Notes: a model not told the origin generated them from the sequence alone. A stretch of 64,000 nucleotides of DNA from Halosolutus halophilus (GCF_022869805.1 NZ_CP094974.1:124001-188000), one strand, 5' to 3'. Numbered from the stretch's first letter, positions 53,327-62,463 are shown. Program-made: numbers and translations.

Positions 53327-54625
53327 CTACAGCGACGCGTCGGTTTCGACCGCGTCCCGATCGTCCCCGATCGGTTCGTTTCCGTCGGCCGCATCGGCCG
53401 ATCGCGGCTCCCCGGCCAGCCGCGGTCGCCCGTAGCCGTCCCACCAGTCCCGGGCGACGTTCAACCCGTCCCTGACGAACGGCAGCGGATCGTCGGCGAC
53501 GGCGTAGTCGAATCGGGGCTGGCGAACGAGCGAGGTCGCGACCTCGCGGACTGCGGCCCCGAGTGCGGGGCGTTCGATCATCGGATACTCCTTTGCGAGG
53601 ATACTGTGCAGGTAGCTGATCTCGCCCCGGAGAAGGTGCCCGCCGACCCCGACCTCGTAGGTCGGACCGGGAGCGATCGGCTCGTCGATCGCCGTGCGCC
53701 AGTAGTAGTAGGGAAAGTCCGCCCCTACGCGGACCGAGAAGGGGAGTGACGACCAGAACCGGGGGTTGATCTCCATGAGTTTGAACTCGTCCGTGTCGGG
53801 GTCGCGCAGGAACTCGACCATCGCGAGGCCGTGCCACTCGAGTTCGTCGAGCAGGGACCGACCCGCGTCCTCGAGGGCCGGAATCGAGACGGATTCCCGG
53901 TACGCGCTCGGCCCGCCGCAGTACTCCCAGCCGCGGTGCTGGCAGTGCTGGAACGTCGCGACCGGCTTCCCGTGGTCGTAGAGGGCGAAGAAGCCGTACT
54001 CCCGCGAGTCGGGGATCCGTTCCTGGACGAGCGGCTCGTGGCCGTGCCGTTCGATGCTGGCCGCGACGTCCGGTGGAGTGCCGGGCGTCCGGTAGACCGT
54101 CGATCCGATCTCGCAGTCGGCCTCCGGACCGAGATACTCGGGCGCTGCCACCGTGTACCGGGGTTTGACGATCGTCTCGCGATCCCAGTCGGTCCACTCG
54201 GACAGCAGCGTGGTTTCGGGGATCGCCACGCCCGCCGCGTCGGCGGCCGCGAAGAGGTCGACGCGGTCCTGGACCTGCCGGAGCGTCTCGAAGGTCGGCC
54301 AGGGCGTCGCGACCGCGTCCGCGAACGCGTCCCGGTTCGCCGCGAGGACGTAGACGTCCTCCTCACGGACCGGAATGACCGTCCGGACGGCCGGTCGCTC
54401 GGCGATCGAGAGCAATGCCTCGCCGTAGGCAGCCAGATCCGCCCCTGGATCTGGAAGCTGGACGAACTCGTCGCAGTATCTCGAGGCGGCAGCCGGCGTC
54501 GTCGCGCGCTCCGATCCGACGATCGTCCGGACCCCGCGCGGACGCAGCGAGCGCAGACAGGCCACGGTGCTCGGGGCGTCGATCCCGGGCACGAGGACGC
54601 TCGCGTCGTCCCTCTCTCCGTACAT
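53327..54625 (-). CDS. ATP-grasp carboxylate-amine ligase
   Basis: 432 residues. Central ATP-grasp fold: IVKPRYTVAAPEYLG, the ATP-binding loop region LVQERIPDSREYGFFALY, and the metal-binding MEINPRFWSSLPFSV (about 275-290). The N-terminal 110 residues look like a PreATP-grasp domain with LVPGIDAPSTVACLRSL. The substrate is unknown; such ligases join a carboxylate to an amine. It lies downstream of an AT-rich promoter (54648-54663). No partner gene is obvious. Confidence 0.83.
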   Translation of the reverse strand: MYGERDDASVLVPGIDAPSTVACLRSLRPRGVRTIVGSERATTPAAASRYCDEFVQLPDPGADLAAYGEALLSIAERPAVRTVIPVREEDVYVLAANRDAFADAVATPWPTFETLRQVQDRVDLFAAADAAGVAIPETTLLSEWTDWDRETIVKPRYTVAAPEYLGPEADCEIGSTVYRTPGTPPDVAASIERHGHEPLVQERIPDSREYGFFALYDHGKPVATFQHCQHRGWEYCGGPSAYRESVSIPALEDAGRSLLDELEWHGLAMVEFLRDPDTDEFKLMEINPRFWSSLPFSVRVGADFPYYYWRTAIDEPIAPGPTYEVGVGGHLLRGEISYLHSILAKEYPMIERPALGAAVREVATSLVRQPRFDYAVADDPLPFVRDGLNVARDWWDGYGRPRLAGEPRSADAADGNEPIGDDRDAVETDASL

Positions 54626-54647
54626 AGTTGATGAAAGCGAGCCCGAG

Positions 54648-54663
54648 GTTATTATTATAATTA
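54648..54663 (-). promoter_or_regulatory. Strong AT-rich promoter of the ATP-grasp gene
   Basis: The minus strand reads TCTAATTATAATAATAACC, the most AT-rich promoter in the window, centred about 28 bp before the ATG at 54625. Confidence 0.6.
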
Positions 54664-55040
54664 GACTACTGCAGGATCGCCCGCTGGCGATCGATTCCGA
54701 TGCGAACGCAACGCGGTAGGAACGGACTACAGCCCCCCGAACGGTGTGCGTTCGCGGTGTCAGCGCCGATTCGTGGCGACGCCGGCGAATCGCCACCGAC
54801 CAGCGTCTTACTCCGTCCTGGCCCGTCGTAGGCACTCGATACGATCGCGAACCGGGTCGAAACGGGAACCGAGTCCCGCGGAGCGGGTGCCGTCGGTGAT
54901 CGGACCGAGGAGACAGGAGAACCGTCGGGTGACAGGCGTCAGGAGATCCGTCAGGTGACGGAGACGGAAATCCGCAAAATCGCAACGCCGCGGCTCACGG
55001 GGTGAGCGAAAACCGCAGAGACACAGGTGGACGAACCGAG
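54664..55040. other. 377 bp gap with a spaced direct repeat and a hairpin
   Basis: No gene is recognisable. CAGGAGA-CCGTC-GGTGAC occurs twice (54914-54933 and 54940-54959, two mismatches in 20). GCTCAC-GGG-GTGAGC (54993-55007) forms a 6-bp stem 34 bp past the coiled-coil gene's stop and may be its terminator. The remaining bases look like plain high-GC spacer. Confidence 0.4.
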
Positions 55041-55922
55041 CTAGAGCAGTCCCGTCTTCTGGAGTTTCATCAGGTCCTCGGTGTCGAGGGTTTCGCCTTC
55101 CTTGAACTTCTGATAGATTTCCTCGGCCTCTTCTTTGGCCTCCTCTTTCTTCTTGTCGCGCTCGGACTTGCGCTCCTTCTCTTCTTTCTTGTCCAGTTCG
55201 CGCAGGCGCTTCTGGACGCGCACGAAGTCCTCGTGGTGCTGGTCGGCGGCCTCCTGGGCTTCCACGAACTTCTCGTGCATCTCGTCGGCCTCGTCACGGA
55301 TGTCGTCGGCCTCGCGGTAGGCCTCGATCATCTGATTGTGATGTTCCTGGGCCTTGTCCGCCAGCTCCGTCACCTTCTGGTGGTGCTGTGAGGCTTCCGA
55401 TCGGACTTCCTCGGCTTCGTCGACGAGTTCTTCGAGGTCCTCGTTCTGATCGAGCTTCTGCTTGCGCTCCTCGTACTCCTCGCGCTTGGACTCGATCTTC
55501 TCGATGAGCTCTTTTTCCTCTTCGCTCGAGAGGACCTCGGTCTGCTGTTTGAACTCGAGCTGTTCGATCTCCTCCTCGAGTTCCTCGAGGTCCTTGCCCT
55601 CGTTGAGCTCCATGTCCGATTTGAGCTCTTCGACGCGGTCGAACAGCTCGTTGGCTTCGGCGTTGAGCTCGTTTCGCTTCTCCTTGTGCTCCTGGACCTT
55701 CTCGTTGAGTTCGTCGCGCTTCTCGCGGTGCTCTTGAGCTTCGTCGACCTTCTCGCGGGTCTTTGCGTTGAGCTCGTCGCGTTTGGAAGCCCGCTCGGAA
55801 GCCATCTGGTTCAGCTCGTTTCGCCGGTCTCGGAGTTGACCGGCCATCTTGATGAGCTGTCCTTTCGATTTGTTTTCGAGGTCGTCTTCTGTCAGTTCGA
55901 TGTTTTTCGATTCGTCTACCAT
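55041..55922 (-). CDS. Long archaeal coiled-coil protein (COG1340-like)
   Basis: 293 residues, almost all heptad-like, very rich in Glu and Lys. Stretches such as RDELNEKVQEHKEKRNELNA and AEEVRSEASQHHQKVTELAD alternate along the chain. It has no catalytic domain and no membrane segment. The family is widespread in archaea and its role is unknown; it might be structural. The best TATA elements are 150-230 bp upstream, so it may have a long leader. Confidence 0.87.
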   Translation of the reverse strand: MVDESKNIELTEDDLENKSKGQLIKMAGQLRDRRNELNQMASERASKRDELNAKTREKVDEAQEHREKRDELNEKVQEHKEKRNELNAEANELFDRVEELKSDMELNEGKDLEELEEEIEQLEFKQQTEVLSSEEEKELIEKIESKREEYEERKQKLDQNEDLEELVDEAEEVRSEASQHHQKVTELADKAQEHHNQMIEAYREADDIRDEADEMHEKFVEAQEAADQHHEDFVRVQKRLRELDKKEEKERKSERDKKKEEAKEEAEEIYQKFKEGETLDTEDLMKLQKTGLL

Positions 55923-56238
55923 GTGTTAGTCAAACCTCTGTGCCATACCCGCACCGGGACAGTGGCCGCCCGTCACCGTCGAGAACCCGACCCGTCGGTC
56001 GAGCGGGTTCTGTCGTCGAGTGACGAGCGGCCGTGTAGAGCGACCGCTTGCGATCTGCGAAACCTCGGTGAATAAGATTTCCTGTCATCGATCGTCGAGC
56101 GATACGCGCCCCGGTGGCGTTCTGGTATCGCTAGCTACTGGCGCCTGTAATTTAAATGTACCGGTCACTAGACCCGTGAAAACCGTTAGCAGGGGACCCG
56201 TTCTCCCGTGTTGGACCGTGACAAGGGGTGGCTGGCGC
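55923..56238. other. 316 bp gap with a likely distant promoter
   Basis: There is no gene here. An AT-rich ACATTTAAATTACAGG element (minus, about 56145-56158) and a weaker TTATTC near 56075 could drive the coiled-coil gene with leaders of about 200 or 130 nt. Two CTAG palindromes (GCTAGC near 56131 and ACTAGA near 56169) lie here, although CTAG is scarce in the window. Confidence 0.35.
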
Positions 56239-58104
56239 TTATAAATCGTACCGGTTGCGGACCGTTCGATCGGCGGTCGCTACCTCGAGGTCGACCCGAT
56301 CGGCGTCGGCCGGAATCGTGGCCGTTCCTGCACTTGCCGTTTCGAGCGGGCCGACGCTGACGGCCGTCTCGCCGGTTTCGTCCCCGGCGCGCCAGCCGAC
56401 GGTGGCTTCGAGATCGTCGGTCGTGTCGTTACAGAGGGTGACGCCGACGCTGCCGGGTTTCGGCGGGCCGTCGAGGACGGCCTGGACGGGTTCGAACGAC
56501 AGCGCGATCGCCTCGTAGGCCGGTTTCGGCTCGCCGGCGCTCGTCAGGACGCCCATTCCGCCACCCGGTGCCGGGTCGCGGAGGGTCGCCGCGGTGAGGA
56601 CGCCACAGCCCCGCCGGCGCAGCGCCTCGGCCACGGTCTTCAGCGTCCGGGTCTGGTAGCGCTGGGATTCGGTAACGTCGTCGGGTCGCCGTCCGGGAGG
56701 GGCCCGATCGAGACCCGGCACCGTTCCGTGGTCGACGTCCGCGGTCAGCGACCCCGCTCCGAAGCCGGTGACGATCGACTCGCGTGGCGGGTACCGATCG
56801 AGGAGCCAGTCCGCGTCCGCGGCCGCGAGGTACTGCCAGCCGGGCGCGATGTGGGCGGCGTCAGGATCGGTCCCCGGCGCGCCGGTGACGGGAACGACCG
56901 GCCGATCGTCCGGGAACGCTTCCGCGATCGCCGTCGCCGGATCGTGGTCGACGCCGGTCCGCCACGCGCGGTACCGGAGGGCCAGTTTCGCGAGTACTCC
57001 CTCGCCGAGCGGGTCGGCGAACGGATCCGTCGGCTGGTCCTGAACGCCGTACATCGCGAGACTCGGGTGGTGGCCGTAGGTCTCCGCGAGCGTCGTCGCC
57101 AGCGTCTTCCCACGGTCGACGTCGAGGTCGGCGCCGATCGCCGGGAGATCCTGCCAGACGAGGAGTCCGGCCTCGTCGGCGGCCCGATAGAATTCGGACG
57201 ACGGAACGTGTGCGCGTGCGCGAACGATCGTCGCGTTCGCCTCGATCGCTCGCTCGACGTCGGTCCCGGGATCGCCGCCGGGGAGCCGCGTGAAACCCCG
57301 GGCCGGGATCCGGGTCCCGTTGACGACCAGGCCGTCGCCGTCGCGGTCGACCCGACAGAAGCCGACCGTCTCCTCGAGGGCGTCGTCCCCGAGTTTCGCG
57401 CGCACGGTGTACCGGCTCTGGGGCCCGTGCTCGCGCGGCCACCACAGCGACGGCTCCCGCACGTCGATCGTCTTCGAGACGGTCACGCGCTCGCCGGCGG
57501 CCGCCGTGACGGGTGCCCGGTCCATCGAGCCACCGCCGCGGAACCCCTCGGGCCGCAGGGAGAACGTGACCGCGTCGTCGATCGCCCCACCGGCGTCGAC
57601 CTCGAGGTCGACCTCGATCGCGGCCCCGTCTCCGTCCCCGTCCAGCCGCGGCGTCACGTCGAGGCGACGACAAAAGGTTCGGGGGCGCGATTCGACGGTG
57701 ACGTCCCACCAGATCCCGGGCGTCGCCGTCTCGGCCGGCACCTCGTCGGTACCGTAGATCCCCGCAAACGAGGTCGGCGGCTCGCAAGCGACCACCAGTT
57801 CGTTCTTCGGTTCCGGCTCGAACTCGAGGTGCGCCGGGACGACGTGTGGCTCGTGCTCGCCCAGTTCGGTCCCGTTCACCCAGACCCGCGCCCGATCGTA
57901 CGCTCCGTGGAGTTTCAGCAGCGCCCGTTCCGTGTCGTGATCGCGCGGGTCCGGAATCGTCGTCCGGTACGCGATCGGGGTTTCACTCTCGCCGTCGAAC
58001 GCGGCGGGCCGACCGGGAACGGTGACCGGCCGCCACTCGTCGACGCTGGGCGACCCGTCGCCCGCGACCGATTCGACGATCCCTCCCGTCCACCCGTCAG
58101 TCAT
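56239..58104 (-). CDS. Glycoside hydrolase family 2-fold protein lacking catalytic glutamates
   Basis: 621 residues with the GH2 architecture: an N-terminal jelly-roll (YDRARVWVNGTELGEHEP), an immunoglobulin-like domain, a TIM barrel from about 290, and a C-terminal beta-domain. At the acid/base site, where GH2 has N-E after the HPS motif, this protein reads GHHPSLAMYGVQDQP (about 345). At the nucleophile site, normally E-F-G-A, it reads VTGFGAGS (about 445). Both Glu are missing. The start at 58102-58104 fits a TTTTTACTC element about 26 bp upstream. Confidence 0.82.
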   Translation of the reverse strand: MTDGWTGGIVESVAGDGSPSVDEWRPVTVPGRPAAFDGESETPIAYRTTIPDPRDHDTERALLKLHGAYDRARVWVNGTELGEHEPHVVPAHLEFEPEPKNELVVACEPPTSFAGIYGTDEVPAETATPGIWWDVTVESRPRTFCRRLDVTPRLDGDGDGAAIEVDLEVDAGGAIDDAVTFSLRPEGFRGGGSMDRAPVTAAAGERVTVSKTIDVREPSLWWPREHGPQSRYTVRAKLGDDALEETVGFCRVDRDGDGLVVNGTRIPARGFTRLPGGDPGTDVERAIEANATIVRARAHVPSSEFYRAADEAGLLVWQDLPAIGADLDVDRGKTLATTLAETYGHHPSLAMYGVQDQPTDPFADPLGEGVLAKLALRYRAWRTGVDHDPATAIAEAFPDDRPVVPVTGAPGTDPDAAHIAPGWQYLAAADADWLLDRYPPRESIVTGFGAGSLTADVDHGTVPGLDRAPPGRRPDDVTESQRYQTRTLKTVAEALRRRGCGVLTAATLRDPAPGGGMGVLTSAGEPKPAYEAIALSFEPVQAVLDGPPKPGSVGVTLCNDTTDDLEATVGWRAGDETGETAVSVGPLETASAGTATIPADADRVDLEVATADRTVRNRYDL

Positions 58105-58126
58105 TATCACGGTAGAGTGACCCGGG

Positions 58127-58136
58127 AGTAAAAAGG
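58127..58136 (-). promoter_or_regulatory. Leaderless promoter of the GH2-like gene
   Basis: The minus strand reads CTTTTTACTC, about 27 bp before the ATG at 58104. It excludes the earlier in-frame GTG at 58110 only weakly. Confidence 0.45.
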
Positions 58137-58170
58137 CCTTCCGACGTTTCGCCGGCGCGGCCTCAGGGCC

Positions 58171-59253
58171 TTAGAACAGGTTTTCGAGGCGATCGTCCGC
58201 GAACTGCTCGACGGGATCGGTCTCGTCGCGCTCCTGGGCCCGTTTCGCTTCCCGCGCACGCTCCATGAACGCCTGAATCCGATCGGAGCGTTCGGCCCCG
58301 CCCAGCAGGACGAGCGCGCCGAGTCGATCGCTGTCGAGCGGGAAGTCGCCGCCGCGGACCTGCATGCTCCCGGTCTCGTCTTCGAGCCAGCGACGGGCTT
58401 TCTCGAATCCCTTGCGGGGGATTCGCTCGCTCTCGCCGGCGACGACCAGCAACGCCGAGTCGGCCGTCGTCGCCTCCGGCAGGCTGGTCCCGGTCAGCAG
58501 GGCCTGTCGAGCGACGGTCATCACCGTATTGATGTTCTCGGCGCTGTCCTCGGCGGCGATCGCGCTGGCGTAGCCCAGCGTCGCGACGCCGCCCGATCGG
58601 AGGGTGTTGATGACCTCGCTCGAATCGACCACGCTTTCGCCGACGCCTTCGACCGCCTCGCCGGAGGCGAACAGCAGGCCGACCCGCCGTGCGATCTTCT
58701 CGTTGATCGTCTCGAAGGCACCCTCGACGCTCTCGCCCTGCTCGTGCCAGGCGTCGTTGTCGATCAGCAACGTTGCGTCGGCTTCCCGGAGGAGCGTCTT
58801 CAGCGATCGACCGGCGTTGGCCTGGTAGAGCGACCCCTCGTTGCGGCCCGGCAAGACGCCGAGCGCGTAGACGGGGACGTCGTAGACGCGCTGGAGGTGG
58901 TGGACGAGAACGGGTGCCCCACCGCTGCCGGTGCCACCGCCGAGTCCGGCGACGACGAAGATCGCCTCCGCACTGGAGGTGACGCGGCCGTCGAGCGCAC
59001 CCAGCACCTGCTCGATGTCCGACTGCATGATCTCGGTGCCGAGTTCGTTGTCACCGCCCACGCCGTGGCCGTTGACGCGGTCGGCACCGATCAGTTCCGT
59101 GTCTGCAAACTCGAGCGACTCGAGATCGGGTTTCGCGGAATTGACAGCCAGCGCCCCCTGAACGGCCTCGAATCCCATGTTCGCGTCGAATCGAGTGAGC
59201 CGTTCGGTGACCTTTCCACCGGCCTGTCCAACCCCGATCAGGGCGACTTTCAT
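58171..59253 (-). CDS. cetZ: CetZ family tubulin-like GTPase
   Basis: 360 residues. It starts MKVALIGVGQAGGKVTERL, the CetZ N-terminal nucleotide loop, and contains the tubulin/FtsZ signature GGGTGSGGAPV (about 104-114) and AVNSAKPDL. CetZ proteins polymerise and control cell shape and swimming in haloarchaea; which paralogue this is cannot be told. The first in-frame ATG at 59262 would add 3 residues; the conserved MKVA start is used. Together with FtsZ at 28.9 kb, two tubulin superfamily genes lie in this window. Confidence 0.9.
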   Translation of the reverse strand: MKVALIGVGQAGGKVTERLTRFDANMGFEAVQGALAVNSAKPDLESLEFADTELIGADRVNGHGVGGDNELGTEIMQSDIEQVLGALDGRVTSSAEAIFVVAGLGGGTGSGGAPVLVHHLQRVYDVPVYALGVLPGRNEGSLYQANAGRSLKTLLREADATLLIDNDAWHEQGESVEGAFETINEKIARRVGLLFASGEAVEGVGESVVDSSEVINTLRSGGVATLGYASAIAAEDSAENINTVMTVARQALLTGTSLPEATTADSALLVVAGESERIPRKGFEKARRWLEDETGSMQVRGGDFPLDSDRLGALVLLGGAERSDRIQAFMERAREAKRAQERDETDPVEQFADDRLENLF

Positions 59254-59387
59254 ATCGGCCAATACGTGTGATCCATGATGAACGTTGGGGGTTCACCGCT
59301 GCACCATCGGTCCGTCGACTCCGTCGGGGGTCGGGGGATCACGGGACGATGGTAATTCACTTGGGGCAGCCCGCACTCACGTTCGGT

Positions 59388-59813
59388 ATGTTCTACGAAC
59401 AGCGAATGACCGTCCCGGACTCGCCCGCGGCCCTCCGCGACGAGTACGATCGCGACCTCGCGGCCGTCGTCGAAGCGCACGGACTCGACCGCGCGGCGGA
59501 CGCGACCGATGTCGATCGCGATCGGCTCGCGGCCCTGGTCGAGGCCGACTCGCCGGAACTCACGCTCGAGGAAGCGGCCCAGATCCAGTCGCTCGCCGAG
59601 GGCGAACCCGACCCCGAGACGATCGAGACGATGGCCACCGAGCATCTGCTACTCGGGATGTCGACCGCGGTCCTCGACGTGGACGCCGTCGAGAGCGACC
59701 TCGCGATCGACATGGACGCCAAGGAGATTCAACAGAAGATCGAACGGCGCGCGCCGATGGACTTCGAGGAATTCGTCCACGTGCAGTACGTGATCGCGGA
59801 CGGCGCGCCCTGA
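59388..59813 (+). CDS. DUF5791 family protein
   Basis: 141 residues, all alpha-helical. MFYEQRMTVPDSPAALRDEY opens the protein and the C terminus has EVQQKIERRAPMDFEEF-like KEIQQKIERRAPMDFEEFVH, matching the haloarchaeal DUF5791 family as I recall it. Function unknown. Start at 59388 because the family begins MFYEQR; the longer frame from 59268 overlaps the cetZ promoter region. Confidence 0.78.
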   Translation: MFYEQRMTVPDSPAALRDEYDRDLAAVVEAHGLDRAADATDVDRDRLAALVEADSPELTLEEAAQIQSLAEGEPDPETIETMATEHLLLGMSTAVLDVDAVESDLAIDMDAKEIQQKIERRAPMDFEEFVHVQYVIADGAP

Positions 59814-59830
59814 GCCGATCGCCGGTCTCG

Positions 59831-60052
59831 CTAGCGATACGTGTTCTCCTTTCGCTCCCGGAACTCCCTGAGCGCGAGCCGTGCGCGACGGCGCGAGATG
59901 AAGCCGAAGCCGACCGCCGGACACGTCTCGTCCGGACACTCCCAGCGGTAGGTGCCGGTCGACGGATCCCGTCGGACTCTCGTCGTCCGATCGCAGCGCG
60001 GACAGTTCCAGCCCCACCGGACGTCGCCAGGTTCGCGGTTCGATCGCGTCAT
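59831..60052 (-). CDS. Small zinc-ribbon protein, 73 aa
   Basis: 73 residues. Two C-x2-C/C-x4-C pairs (NCPRCDR and CPDETCPA) surround a short beta ribbon (TGTYRWE), so it should bind one zinc. The C terminus is basic and helical (SRRRARLALREFRERKENT). It is probably a nucleic-acid or protein-binding adaptor. It converges with the DUF5791 gene. Confidence 0.7.
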   Translation of the reverse strand: MTRSNREPGDVRWGWNCPRCDRTTRVRRDPSTGTYRWECPDETCPAVGFGFISRRRARLALREFRERKENTYR

Positions 60053-60247
60053 CGTTTCTGTCCCGGGGTTCGTTTCGCCGATTGAGTATCTTCCGATCCT
60101 CGGAATCCTCGTTCATATTCCGCCCCGCGTCGTCGATCGATTCCGTTCGACCCGGTCGGCCGAACGCGCCGAGACGGCAGACACAGGGTCGAGCCGCAAT
60201 CACGCCGCGAGCGGTGTCATTATGGTGACCCGACCACGAAAGCCGGT

Positions 60248-61135
60248 ATGGAGGTCGCAATTCTGGGCTGCGGGTACGTCGGGCTGGAACTTGGCCGGCA
60301 GCTCACCGATCGGGGCCACGAGGTCGTCGGCGTCCGCCGATCGGCCGAGGGGGTCGACGCGATTGCGGAGGCCGGTTTCGAGGCCGTCCGGGCGGACGTC
60401 ACCGACCCGGACGCGCTCGCGGCGGTGCCGGACGTCGACGCGATCGTCTTCGCCGCCAGCAGCGGTGGTCGTGGTCCCGAGGCTGCCCGCGAGGTGTACG
60501 TCGAGGGGTTGCAAACGGTGATCGAGGGCTTCGGCGAGCGCGAGCACCCGCCGGAACGGCTGATCTACACCTCCTCGACGGGGGTCCACGGCGATCACGG
60601 CGGCGACTGGGTCGACGAGGAGACGCCGATCGATCCCACCACCGAAAAGACCGCGGTGCTCGCCGAGGCCGAACGGATCGCGCTCGAATTGCCCGCCGAG
60701 TACGGGTACGACGGGACCGTGGCGCGGTACGCCGGCCTCTACGGCCCCGATCGGTACCGCCTCGAGCGCTACCTCGAGGGGCCGGTTACGGAAGGGTACC
60801 TGAACATGGTCCACCGGGACGACGCCGCCGGCGCGGTGCGATACCTGCTCACTGAGGATCTCGCGCGCGGCGAGGTCGTCCAGGTCGTCGACGACGAACC
60901 CGTCTCCAAGTGGGCGTTCGCGGACTGGTTGGCCGACGAGTGCGGGATCGATCGGCCGCCGAAGCGAACCAAAGAAGAGCGACTCGAAGCCGACGACCTC
61001 TCGGAGGCCGCGCGGCGACGGATCCTGACCAGCAAGCGCTGTGCCAACGAGAAATTGCGCGACCTGGGCTACGAGTTCAGATATCCGACGTTCCGCGAGG
61101 GCTATCGCGAGGCGATCGAGGCGTATCGGGAGTGA
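60248..61135 (+). CDS. NAD-dependent epimerase/dehydratase family protein (YeeZ-like)
   Basis: 295 residues. The Rossmann motif GCGYVGLELGRQL starts at about residue 7. IYTSSTGVHGDHG and a following Y-x3-R-like segment fit extended SDRs without a clear catalytic Y-x3-K. It may act on a nucleotide sugar or be a pseudo-enzyme. CATTATGG at 60217-60224 is a possible TATA element for a leaderless start. Confidence 0.82.
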   Translation: MEVAILGCGYVGLELGRQLTDRGHEVVGVRRSAEGVDAIAEAGFEAVRADVTDPDALAAVPDVDAIVFAASSGGRGPEAAREVYVEGLQTVIEGFGEREHPPERLIYTSSTGVHGDHGGDWVDEETPIDPTTEKTAVLAEAERIALELPAEYGYDGTVARYAGLYGPDRYRLERYLEGPVTEGYLNMVHRDDAAGAVRYLLTEDLARGEVVQVVDDEPVSKWAFADWLADECGIDRPPKRTKEERLEADDLSEAARRRILTSKRCANEKLRDLGYEFRYPTFREGYREAIEAYRE

Positions 61136-61252
61136 GCGCCCAGTACCGATCGATCGAGCGACCGCTGCCGGACCAGACGCGAGCGTTCCGACGGCCGATC
61201 GGACGCCGTTCGTGAGGGGAAATTTCATGGGGGTTCAATTTGATTGTCCCGT

Positions 61253-62437
61253 ATGGGTTCCCGGAGCGTCCCCCCGAGCACCGCATCCGGGGCGGACGTG
61301 TTGGCAATCGAGACTGTCTCCGACTGGGTACAGTCGCTGGAACCGCTGGTTCTCTCGTTGCTGGTGCTCGCCGTCGTCGGTCTCGGACTCGGCGGCTGGT
61401 GGGTCGTTCGGTGGTTCCGCCGCCCGCCGGGTGTCCGACTCCAGCGGGTACTCGACTCCCACGACGAAGTGGCGATCCTGATGCACCCCAATCCCGATCC
61501 GGACGCGATGTCGTGTGCCATGGGGGTCGCCGCGATCGCCGAGACGGTCGGCACGGACACGACGCTGCAGTTCCCCGGCGAGATCCGCCACCAGGAGAAC
61601 CGCGCGTTCCGGACCGTCCTCGACCTCGATCTGGAACGCGTCGAGTCGGGATCGGACTTGGCCGCCGACGCGGTCGTCCTGGTCGATCACAACACGCCAC
61701 GCGGGTTCACGGGTGCCCAGATGGTCGAACCGATCGCGGTGGTCGACCACCACCCGGGCAACGGTGCCGGAACGGAGTTTACCGACGTCCGGACGGAGTA
61801 CGGCGCGGCGTCGACGATCTTCGTCGAGTATCTGGAGGAGATCGGCGGGACGGCGGACAACGAGGACGAAGACGGCCCCGCCATCTCGCCGGAACTCGCG
61901 ACGGGTCTGCTCTACGGCATCCAGTCCGATACGAACCACCTGACGAACGGCTGTTCCCGTGCCGAGTTCGACGCCTGCGCGTACCTCTACGACGGCATCG
62001 ACGAGGACCTGCTCGAACGGATCGCCAACCCGCAGGTCAGCGACGACGTGTTGCAGATCAAGGCGAGGGCGATCACCGAGAAACGGGTCGAGGGGCCGTT
62101 CGCGGTCTGTGACGTCGGCGAGATCGGGAACGTCGACGCGATTCCCCAGGCGGCGGACGAACTCATGCACCTGGAGGGCGTGACGGCCGTCATCGTCTAC
62201 GGCCAGCACGACGGAACGTTACACCTCTCCGGCCGATCGCGGGACGATCGGGTCCACATGGGCGAGACGCTCCGCCACGCCGTCAGCGACATTCCGATGG
62301 CGAACGCGGGCGGCCACGCCCGCATGGGCGGCGGTCAGGTCTCGATCGATCACATGGAGGGGATCGGCCCCTCCGACGGGATCGGCAAACCGGAGTTCGA
62401 GGAACGGCTCTTCTCGGCGCTGGCGGGCGAACGGTAG
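61253..62437 (+). CDS. Membrane-anchored DHH/DHHA1 phosphoesterase
   Basis: 394 residues. One N-terminal membrane segment (about 27-50, LEPLVLSLLVLAVVGLGLGG) and a short basic linker precede a DHH domain: HPNPDPDAMSCAMG (about 76-89), VLVDHN, and VVDHHPG (about 161-167). The DHHA1 domain has GGHARMGGG near the end (about 349-357). Family members cleave nanoRNA, pAp or cyclic dinucleotides such as c-di-AMP. The membrane anchor resembles GdpP-like layouts but without PAS or GGDEF domains. Confidence 0.88.
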   Translation: MGSRSVPPSTASGADVLAIETVSDWVQSLEPLVLSLLVLAVVGLGLGGWWVVRWFRRPPGVRLQRVLDSHDEVAILMHPNPDPDAMSCAMGVAAIAETVGTDTTLQFPGEIRHQENRAFRTVLDLDLERVESGSDLAADAVVLVDHNTPRGFTGAQMVEPIAVVDHHPGNGAGTEFTDVRTEYGAASTIFVEYLEEIGGTADNEDEDGPAISPELATGLLYGIQSDTNHLTNGCSRAEFDACAYLYDGIDEDLLERIANPQVSDDVLQIKARAITEKRVEGPFAVCDVGEIGNVDAIPQAADELMHLEGVTAVIVYGQHDGTLHLSGRSRDDRVHMGETLRHAVSDIPMANAGGHARMGGGQVSIDHMEGIGPSDGIGKPEFEERLFSALAGER

Positions 62438-62463
62438 CCGCCGGGTTCGCCACTCGAAACGGC

